A stretch of 64,000 bases of DNA from Pseudomonas putida (lineage in GTDB: Bacteria > Pseudomonadota > Gammaproteobacteria > Pseudomonadales > Pseudomonadaceae), in NCBI RefSeq assembly GCF_028682175.1, contig NZ_JANHKS010000010.1:85300-149299 (forward strand), written 5' to 3'. The position numbers and the translations under genes were made by a program. Below are positions 58,099 through 64,000 of the stretch, piece after piece (position 1 is the first letter of the stretch; each line of letters opens with the position of its first letter). The notes below the pieces were generated by a model. It worked only from the letters and a program-made list of their open reading frames with translations. It ran no database searches and had not been told where the DNA came from.

Positions 58099-59175
58099 TC
58101 AATGCAGGCGCTTACGGCACATCAGTTGCGCCATTTTGGCCGTATCGGGACGCTCGACGATGCCTTTCTCGGTCACGATGGCATCGATCAGGTCCGCAGG
58201 CGTCACATCGAACACCGGGTTGAAGGCATCGACCTGCGCACCGACCGGGTGGCCGTTGAGCTCCAGCAACTCGCGACCGTCGCGCTCCTCGAGCAGGATG
58301 TCCTCGCCGCTGGCCAGGTTCATGTCGATGGTCGAGCTGGGCGCAACCACCATGAAACGCACGCCGTGGTGCATCGCCGCGACCGCCAGGTGATAGGTGC
58401 CGATCTTGTTGGCGATGTCGCCATTGGCGGTGATGCGATCCGCGCCGACGATGACCCAGGTGATGCCCTTGGTCTTCATCAGGTGCGCAGCCGCCGAATC
58501 CGCCGTCACCGTGACCGGGATGTCTTCGTTGGCCAGCTCCCAGGCCGTCAGGCGCGAGCCCTGCAGCCAGGGGCGGGTTTCCCCGGCATACACGCGCTCG
58601 ATCATGCCTTCTATATAAGCTGCGCGGATCACGCCCAGGGCCGTGCCGAAACCGCCGGTGGCCAGCGCGCCGGTGTTGCAATGGGTGAACACGGTCTGCA
58701 GGTTGCCCTGATGCTTGCGGATCAGCTCGGCGCCCAACTGGGCCATGGTCAGGTTGGCTTCGCGGTCGCTTTCGTGGATCGCCAGCGCCTCGGCTTCCAT
58801 GACGGCGCGCGGATCTTCGTGATCCTTGAGGCGATAGAGGCGCTCGCGCATGCGGTTCAGCGCCCAGAACAGGTTGACGCCGGTAGGTCGGGCGTTGACC
58901 AGCAGGTCGAAGTCTTCTTCCAGCGCCATCTGCCAGTCGCCGCCTGCGGCGTAACGCTCGATGACCGCCAGCACCAGGCCATAGGCTGCCGCGATGCCGA
59001 TGGCCGGCGCGCCGCGCACGACCATGCTGCTGATAGCCTGGGCCACACCGAGGGCCGTGTCACAGGCTTGCCAGGTCTGCTCGTGCGGCAGGACCCGCTG
59101 ATCCAGCAGGTACAGCGTGCCGTCCCGCCAATCGATGGCCTTCACTTTTTCCGCAGCCAGTAATCGATCGCGCAT
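58099..59175 (-). CDS. mtnA: Methylthioribose-1-phosphate isomerase
   Basis: Encodes 358 residues, the family length, from [19 protein letters not shown] with GGGG upstream; 75 further upstream codons are read through the promoter and the divergent gene. [13 protein letters not shown], the catalytic Cys in [19 protein letters not shown] and the catalytic Asp in [18 protein letters not shown] identify MtnA. It converts methylthioribose-1-phosphate to the ribulose form in methionine salvage. Divergent from the MTA deaminase gene. Confidence 0.95.
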   Translation of the reverse strand: MRDRLLAAEKVKAIDWRDGTLYLLDQRVLPHEQTWQACDTALGVAQAISSMVVRGAPAIGIAAAYGLVLAVIERYAAGGDWQMALEEDFDLLVNARPTGVNLFWALNRMRERLYRLKDHEDPRAVMEAEALAIHESDREANLTMAQLGAELIRKHQGNLQTVFTHCNTGALATGGFGTALGVIRAAYIEGMIERVYAGETRPWLQGSRLTAWELANEDIPVTVTADSAAAHLMKTKGITWVIVGADRITANGDIANKIGTYHLAVAAMHHGVRFMVVAPSSTIDMNLASGEDILLEERDGRELLELNGHPVGAQVDAFNPVFDVTPADLIDAIVTEKGIVERPDTAKMAQLMCRKRLH

Positions 59176-59310
59176 TGCACACCCCACATATGATTTTGAA
59201 ATCGAAACACAAGCCAGCAGATGAAAAAAGCCGCGGATTATAGCGAGCCGTCCGTCCGGACGCTCGGGTATACTTCGCCCTCCCCGTAATAAGCCAATGG
59301 ATGCCGCCCC
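59176..59310. promoter_or_regulatory. Divergent promoter region of mtnA and the MTA deaminase gene
   Basis: The 135-base gap has a TATACT hexamer at 59269-59274 facing the deaminase gene and, on the minus strand, TATAAT at 59237-59242 facing mtnA. Matching -35 elements are not obvious, so the -10 calls are tentative. Confidence 0.4.
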
Positions 59311-60639
59311 ATGCCCCACTCCGCTGCACCGCTCGACCTGTTGCTGCTGCCAGACTGGCTGGTGCCGGTCGAACCCGCCGGCGTGGTCCTGAAGCAGCAC
59401 GGTATCGGCATCCGTGACGGCATGATTGTCTACATCGGCCCGAAAGCCGAGGCCTTACGGCAAAATGCCATAGAAGTGCGCGAACTGCCCGGCATGTTGC
59501 TCGCCCCGGGCCTGATCAATGCCCACGGCCACGCCGCGATGACCCTGTTCCGGGGGCTTGCGGACGATCTGCCGCTGATGACCTGGCTCAAGAACCATAT
59601 CTGGCCCGCCGAAGCCAAGTGGGTGGATGAGGATTTCGTTCGCGACGGCACCGATATCGCCATCGCCGAACAGCTCAAGGGCGGCATCACCTGTTTCTCT
59701 GACATGTATTTCTTCCCAAAGGTCGCCGCCGAACGCGTGCATAACAGTGGAATGCGCGCCCAGATCACCGTTCCGGTACTGGACTTCCCGATTCCCGGCG
59801 CGCGCAACGCCGATGAATCGCTGCACATCGGCGTCGAACTGTTCAACGATCTGGCGCACCACGAGCGCATTTCCATCGCCATGGGCCCGCACGCGCCGTA
59901 CACCGTCAGTGACGAGAACCTGGAGAAGATCCGGGTGATTGCCGACGAGCTGGACGCGATGATTCACATGCATGTCCATGAAACCGCCTTTGAAGTGCAC
60001 GACGCCGTGCAACAGTGCCAGGAACGCCCCCTCGCCCGCCTTCAGCGCCTGGGCTTGCTGGGGCCGCGTTTCCAGGCCGTGCACATGACCCAGATCAGCG
60101 ACGAAGACCTGGCGATACTGGTGGAAAGCAACTCCAGCGTGATTCACTGTCCCGAGTCGAACCTCAAGCTGGCCAGCGGTTTCTGCCCCGTGGAGCGCCT
60201 GTGGCAGGCCGGGGTCAACGTGGCGGTGGGCACCGACGGCGCCGCCAGCAACAATGACCTGGACCTGCTGGGCGAAACCCGCACCGCCGCCTTGCTGGCC
60301 AAGGCCGTCGCAGGCTCGGCCACTGCCCTGGACGCCCATCGCGCCCTGCGCATGGCCACGCTCAATGGCGCCCGGGCGCTGGGCATCGAAGCCGTCACAG
60401 GGTCCCTGCAACTGGGCAAGGCTGCCGACATGGTCGCGTTCGACCTGTCGGGCCTGGCGCAGCAGCCGATCTACGACCCGGTGTCACAACTCATTTACGC
60501 CAGCGGCCGGGACTGTGTCAGTCACGTCTGGGTCGCGGGCAAGCAACTCCTGCAGGACAAGCGCCTGACGCGCATGGATGAACAGGCCCTGACCCGAACC
60601 GCCCGGGCCTGGGGCAATCGCATCGCCGCCAGCACCTGA
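59311..60639 (+). CDS. mtaD: 5-Methylthioadenosine deaminase (TRZ/ATZ amidohydrolase)
   Basis: Encodes 442 residues. Metal-binding motifs are in order: [18 protein letters not shown] (HxH), [24 protein letters not shown] and [16 protein letters not shown]. This subgroup of cytosine-deaminase-like hydrolases deaminates methylthioadenosine and S-adenosylhomocysteine. In Pseudomonas, MTA is deaminated to methylthioinosine before phosphorolysis, so the gene fits beside mtnA. The phosphorylase is not in the window. mtnA divergent, ubiG downstream on the same strand. Confidence 0.9.
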   Translation: MPHSAAPLDLLLLPDWLVPVEPAGVVLKQHGIGIRDGMIVYIGPKAEALRQNAIEVRELPGMLLAPGLINAHGHAAMTLFRGLADDLPLMTWLKNHIWPAEAKWVDEDFVRDGTDIAIAEQLKGGITCFSDMYFFPKVAAERVHNSGMRAQITVPVLDFPIPGARNADESLHIGVELFNDLAHHERISIAMGPHAPYTVSDENLEKIRVIADELDAMIHMHVHETAFEVHDAVQQCQERPLARLQRLGLLGPRFQAVHMTQISDEDLAILVESNSSVIHCPESNLKLASGFCPVERLWQAGVNVAVGTDGAASNNDLDLLGETRTAALLAKAVAGSATALDAHRALRMATLNGARALGIEAVTGSLQLGKAADMVAFDLSGLAQQPIYDPVSQLIYASGRDCVSHVWVAGKQLLQDKRLTRMDEQALTRTARAWGNRIAAST

Positions 60640-60722
60640 ACCGAACAGCATCGTCACATTGCCGCGCGATCATGGCCAGACCCATGACCGGCCACCGAAA
60701 TTCAAGTTTAGAGGGATCACAC

Positions 60723-61421
60723 ATGAGCAACGTCGACCACGCCGAAATCGCCAAATTCGAAGCCCTGGCCCATCGCTGGTGGGATCGCAACAGCGAGTTC
60801 AAGCCGCTGCACGACATCAACCCGCTGCGGGTGAACTGGATTGACGAGCGCGTCAGCCTGGCCGGCAAGAAGGTGCTGGACGTCGGCTGCGGCGGCGGCA
60901 TCCTCAGCGAGGCCATGGCCTTGCGCGGCGCGACGGTGACCGGCATCGACATGGGCGAGGCGCCGCTGGCCGTGGCCCAGTTGCACCAGCTCGAATCCGG
61001 GGTCAGCGTGGAATACCGGCAGATCACCGCCGAGGCCCTGGCCGAAGAAATGCCCGAGCAGTTCGACGTGGTCACCTGCCTGGAGATGCTTGAGCACGTG
61101 CCTGACCCGTCTTCGGTGATCCGCGCCTGCTATCGCATGGTCAAGCCGGGCGGCCAGGTGTTTTTCTCCACCATCAACCGCAACCCGAAGGCGTACCTGT
61201 TCGCCATCATCGGCGCCGAATACATCATGAACCTGCTGCCGCGCGGCACCCATGACTTCAAGAAATTCATCCGCCCGTCCGAGCTGGGTGCATGGAGCCG
61301 CCAGGCGGGGCTCGAGGTCAAGGACATCATCGGGCTGACCTACAACCCTCTGACCAAGCACTACAAGCTGGCCTCGGACGTCGACGTCAACTACATGATC
61401 CAGACGCTCAAGGGGGCCTGA
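60723..61421 (+). CDS. ubiG: Ubiquinone biosynthesis O-methyltransferase UbiG
   Basis: Encodes 232 residues from [20 protein letters not shown] with AGAGGGATCACAC upstream; 17 upstream codons are rejected. [20 protein letters not shown] is the SAM motif, and [20 protein letters not shown] with [17 protein letters not shown] is the UbiG signature. It performs both O-methylations in ubiquinone synthesis. mupP follows after three bases. Confidence 0.96.
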   Translation: MSNVDHAEIAKFEALAHRWWDRNSEFKPLHDINPLRVNWIDERVSLAGKKVLDVGCGGGILSEAMALRGATVTGIDMGEAPLAVAQLHQLESGVSVEYRQITAEALAEEMPEQFDVVTCLEMLEHVPDPSSVIRACYRMVKPGGQVFFSTINRNPKAYLFAIIGAEYIMNLLPRGTHDFKKFIRPSELGAWSRQAGLEVKDIIGLTYNPLTKHYKLASDVDVNYMIQTLKGA

Positions 61422-61424
61422 GTC

Positions 61425-62096
61425 ATGCGCTTGAGGGCAGTTCTTTTCGACATGGACGGCACGCTGCTCGACACCGCGCCGGATTTCATCGCCATCTGCC
61501 AGGCCATGCTGGCCGAGCGTGGCTTCCCGCCCATCGATGACAAACTGATTCGAGACGAGATTTCCGGCGGCGCCAAGGCCATGGTCTCGGCGGCATTTGC
61601 CATGTCGCCGAACGAGCCGGAATTCGAAGCCCTGCGCCAGGAGTTCCTGGAGCGCTACCAGCAGGACTGCGCCGTTCACAGCAAGCTCTTCGAGGGCATG
61701 GAAGCGCTGCTGGAGGACATCGAGAAGGCGAAGCTGATCTGGGGCGTGGTGACCAACAAGCCGGTGCGTTACGCCCAGCCCATCATGGAGCAGCTTGGAC
61801 TGGACACACGCTCGGCCGTGCTGATCTGCCCGGACCACGTGACCAAAAGCAAGCCGGACCCCGAGCCACTGCTGCTGGCCTGCAAGATGCTCGACCTGGA
61901 CCCGGCCAGCGTGCTGTTCGTCGGCGATGACCTGCGGGATATCGAATCCGGCCGCGATGCCGGCACCCGGACCGCCGCCGTGCGCTACGGCTATATTCAT
62001 CCCCACGACAACCCGGATCACTGGGGCGCCGACGTGGTGGTGGATCACCCGCTGGAATTGCGCCGGGTGCTTGATAACGCGCTGTGCAGTTGCTGA
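61425..62096 (+). CDS. mupP: N-acetylmuramic acid 6-phosphate phosphatase MupP (HAD family)
   Basis: Encodes 223 residues. HAD motif [21 protein letters not shown], motif II VVTNKP, motif III Lys in [13 protein letters not shown] and motif [18 protein letters not shown]. Often labelled phosphoglycolate phosphatase, but in Pseudomonas the ubiG-linked copy is MupP, which dephosphorylates MurNAc-6-phosphate in cell wall recycling. AAGGGGG in the ubiG end serves as its ribosome binding site. Confidence 0.9.
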   Translation: MRLRAVLFDMDGTLLDTAPDFIAICQAMLAERGFPPIDDKLIRDEISGGAKAMVSAAFAMSPNEPEFEALRQEFLERYQQDCAVHSKLFEGMEALLEDIEKAKLIWGVVTNKPVRYAQPIMEQLGLDTRSAVLICPDHVTKSKPDPEPLLLACKMLDLDPASVLFVGDDLRDIESGRDAGTRTAAVRYGYIHPHDNPDHWGADVVVDHPLELRRVLDNALCSC

Positions 62097-62106
62097 ATGC
62101 AACACC

Positions 62107-62196
62107 TGTAGGAGCGCGCTTGCCCGCGATAGCGGTATGCCTGTGACATCGGTGGTGGCTGACGCCACGCCATCGCGGGCAAGCGCGCTCCTACAG
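62107..62196. repeat. REP pair, GAGCGCGCTTGC type
   Basis: Arms CTGTAGGAGCGCGCTTGCCC (from 62107) and its reverse complement (to 62196) lie between mupP and the SDR gene, both plus-strand. Confidence 0.9.
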
Positions 62197-62225
62197 AGAC
62201 TGTTCAAGAACTGAAGAGGCTCACA

Positions 62226-62972
62226 ATGTTCAACTACTCCGCTCGCCCCGAACTGCTCAAGGATCGCGTCATTCTGGTGACCGGCGCAGGCCGCGGCATT
62301 GGCGCTGCAGCAGCCAGAACCTACGCCGCCCACGGTGCAACGGTGCTTTTGCTGGGCAAGACCGAAGCCAGCCTGTCCGCCCTCTACGATGAGATCGAGG
62401 CCGCCGGGCACCCGCAACCAGTGGTGATTCCGTTCAATCTGGAAACCGCCCTGCCCCACCAATACGACGAACTCGCGGCGATGATCGAAGCCGAGTTCGG
62501 GCGCCTTGACGGCCTGCTGCACAACGCCTCGATCATCGGCCCGCGCACCCCGATCGAACAGTTGTCGGGCGAGAACTTCATGCGCGTGATGCACATCAAC
62601 GTCAACGCGACCTTCATGCTCACCGCAACCCTTCTGCCGCTGCTCAAGCTGTCCGCAGACGCCTCGGTGGTGTTCACCTCCAGCAGCGTCGGCCGCAAGG
62701 GCCGGGCCTACTGGGGCGCCTACGGCGTCTCGAAATTCGCCACCGAAGGCCTGATGCAGACATTGGCCGACGAACTCGAAGACGTCGCCTCGGTACGCGC
62801 CAACAGCATCAACCCCGGCGCCACCCGAACCGACATGCGCGCCCAGGCGTACCCGGCGGAAAACCCGCTGAACAACCCGACACCCGAAGAAATCATGCCG
62901 GTCTACCTCTACCTGATGGGCCCCGACAGCAGCGGCATCAACGGCCAGGCATTCGACGCCCAGAAGAAATAA
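62226..62972 (+). CDS. YciK-type short-chain dehydrogenase
   Basis: Encodes 248 residues. VTGAGRGIGAAAARTYAAHG is the cofactor motif, LLHNASIIG the NNAG-like loop, FTSSSVGRKGRAYWGAYGVSK the catalytic Ser and YxxxK. It corresponds to YciK of E. coli, an SDR of unknown substrate; it follows mupP in Pseudomonas genomes. AGAGG precedes the ATG. Confidence 0.9.
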   Translation: MFNYSARPELLKDRVILVTGAGRGIGAAAARTYAAHGATVLLLGKTEASLSALYDEIEAAGHPQPVVIPFNLETALPHQYDELAAMIEAEFGRLDGLLHNASIIGPRTPIEQLSGENFMRVMHINVNATFMLTATLLPLLKLSADASVVFTSSSVGRKGRAYWGAYGVSKFATEGLMQTLADELEDVASVRANSINPGATRTDMRAQAYPAENPLNNPTPEEIMPVYLYLMGPDSSGINGQAFDAQKK

Positions 62973-62982
62973 CCACAACCCC

Positions 62983-63311
62983 GTAGCAGCACGGCTTGCC
63001 GGCGGGGGCGTCTTCAAGATCGCCGACGCCGGCAAGCCGGACTGCTACGGGTGTGGCTGACCTCAACCCTGTAGGAGCGCGCTTGCCCGCGATGGCGTAC
63101 TCAAGATCGCCGACGCCGGCAAGCCGGACTGCTACGGGTGTGGCTGACCTCAACCCTGTAGGAGTGAGCTTGCTCGCGATGGCGTTCTCAAGATCGCTCC
63201 CGCCGGCAAGCCGGACTGCTACGGGTGTGGCTGACCTCAACCCTGTAGGAGTGAGCTTGCTCGCGATGGCGTTCTCAAGATCGCTCCCGCCGGCAAGCCG
63301 TGCTGCTACGG
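62983..63311. repeat. Tandem array of chimeric REP units, three copies of 87 bases
   Basis: After an ordinary REP pair (62983-63050), three units of exactly 87 bases lie head to tail: 63051-63137, 63138-63224 and 63225-63311. Each begins GTGTGGCTGACCTCAACCC, has a GTAGGAG-type arm on the left and, on the right, the reverse arm of the GTAGCAG type (CCGGCAAGCCGGACTGCTAC or CCGGCAAGCCGTGCTGCTAC). Units two and three carry GAGTGAGCTTGCTCGC; unit one carries GAGCGCGCTTGCCCGC. Confidence 0.92.
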
Positions 63312-63324
63312 ATCGGTGGTGAGC

Positions 63325-63955
63325 TTTTGATCTTCGTGCGCGATGGCACAGGCGCCGCAGAGCGCGACGTCAAGGCGCCAGGCCGAGCGCAGGTGTCGTG
63401 GAGGGGGATGAGCGGCAGGGATGCCGCTAGCCGTGCTGGCCAGGGACGGCGCTCAGATGGACGGGACGGCGTGCCCCCGGAACGGCGCCGGAGCGAGGGA
63501 AGCCCGAAGGGCCCCAGCCTGTCGCAATGGCTTTGCCTACTTTCCCCGTAAGGAAAGTAGGTCGCCCGTAAGGGGCGAAACCCTTCAGTTCAGCCACCGC
63601 ATTAACGGATCTGTCCCCAGTGGTAGTGGCTCAGATTCTGGGGAGCATATCCATTTGCGATGGTGGCACTGATTCACCTTTCCGCCCTTACGGCGGGTCA
63701 CTTTTTCCAAGAGCTGAAAAAGTAACCAAAAAAGCCCTGCGAAAGGCTGGGCCGCGACTTCGTCTCGGTTCCCTCACTCCGGCGCCGCTCCGTGGGTCCG
63801 CCGTGATGGGCCATCCATGGCCTGCACGGCTTTCGCGGCTTCCTGCCGCTCAACCCACTCCACGACACCTCCGTTCGGCCTGGCGCCTTGACGTCGCGTT
63901 CGGCGGCGCCTGTGCCATCGCGTAAGAAGATCAAGATCAAGGTCAAGAGCTTTGG
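63325..63955. repeat. Long imperfect inverted repeat, two facing copies of a dispersed element
   Basis: The left arm begins near 63327 (GAGCTTTTGATCTTC, then GCGATGGCACAGGCGCC and GACGTCAAGGCGCCAGGCC). The right arm, read on the minus strand from about 63955, repeats it (GACGTCAAGGCGCCAGGCC, then GGTGTCGTGGAG). Both arms end in tracts with GGAAAGTAGGTCGCCCGTAA-like and AAAGTGACCCGCCGTAAGGG-like words facing each other near 63550-63720. Similar dispersed non-coding elements are common in Pseudomonas genomes. Short open frames inside are similar between the arms but lack ribosome binding sites. Confidence 0.7.
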
Positions 63956-63969
63956 TTTTACACCGTCCC

Positions 63970-64000
63970 GCAGCAGCACGGCTTGCCGGCGGGGGCGATC
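63970..64000. repeat. REP arm, GTAGCAG type, cut by the window end
   Basis: GCAGCAGCACGGCTTGCCGG starts at 63970 and continues into GGGGGCGATC at the last base. Its partner arm would lie outside the window. Confidence 0.75.

Noticed and set aside
60717..63035. 772-codon minus-strand frame across ubiG, mupP and the SDR gene
   Set aside because: Runs antisense through three certain genes and a REP pair, so it cannot be a real gene.
63051..63311. Regularly spaced repeats that might suggest a CRISPR array
   Set aside because: The whole 87-base unit repeats, with no unique spacers, and it is made of REP arms.

Overview
The window is a chromosomal segment of a Pseudomonas, most probably of the P. 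fluorescens group. Three things point there: high G+C coding sequence, the conserved gene order serC-pheA-hisC-tyrA/aroA-cmk-rpsA-ihfB-lapA-wzz leading into an O-antigen locus that ends at wbpM (the order I recall around the P. aeruginosa O-antigen locus), and many REP palindromes of the GTAGGAGTGAGCTTGCTCGCGAT and GTAGCAGCACGGCTTGCCGGCGG types. I saw no tRNA, rRNA, insertion sequence, prophage or CRISPR array.

Positions 1-20 kb are a patchwork of small housekeeping and regulatory units: a DUF1003 membrane protein, a YciI-like protein, a PaaI-type thioesterase, an NDH-2-like flavoprotein divergent from an Rrf2 regulator with four cysteines, a DUF202 pair, two diguanylate cyclases, a DeoR regulator, a 58-residue acidic small protein, a Baeyer-Villiger type monooxygenase and a serine transporter. 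A probable copper-responsive DsbRS two-component system follows, divergent from dsbD-dsbE-dsbG, then a TetR regulator convergent with a KAS II type ketoacyl synthase. REP elements fill most junctions.

Positions 20.6-46.5 kb hold the surface polysaccharide region. A conserved part carries wzz, an acyltransferase, wbpO, wbpP, a wecE-type aminotransferase, a Wzx flippase, glycosyltransferases, an EpsG-like polymerase candidate, a WbpV/WbpK-type reductase and wbpL. A second part at 25.4-32.9 kb carries an AsnB-type amidotransferase, a glycosyltransferase, a MurJ-like flippase, a reversed membrane protein gene and a methyltransferase. A phosphomannomutase, wbpM and a ComEA-like protein gene close the region. 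The predicted precursors are UDP-GalNAcA (WbpP, WbpO), possibly amidated by the AsnB homologue; UDP-QuiNAc or UDP-FucNAc (WbpM plus reductase), loaded on lipid by WbpL; and dTDP-4-amino-4,6-dideoxygalactose (WecE type), whose RmlA and RmlB suppliers are not in the window.

Positions 46.2-62.97 kb are core genome: ihfB, rpsA, cmk, a tyrA-aroA fusion, hisC, pheA, serC and gyrA all on the minus strand, then the methylthioadenosine salvage pair mtnA / MTA deaminase (divergent), ubiG, mupP and a YciK-type SDR. The last kilobase is non-coding repeat DNA: three exact-length 87-bp tandem units built from two different REP arms, then a long imperfect inverted repeat (63.33-63.95 kb).
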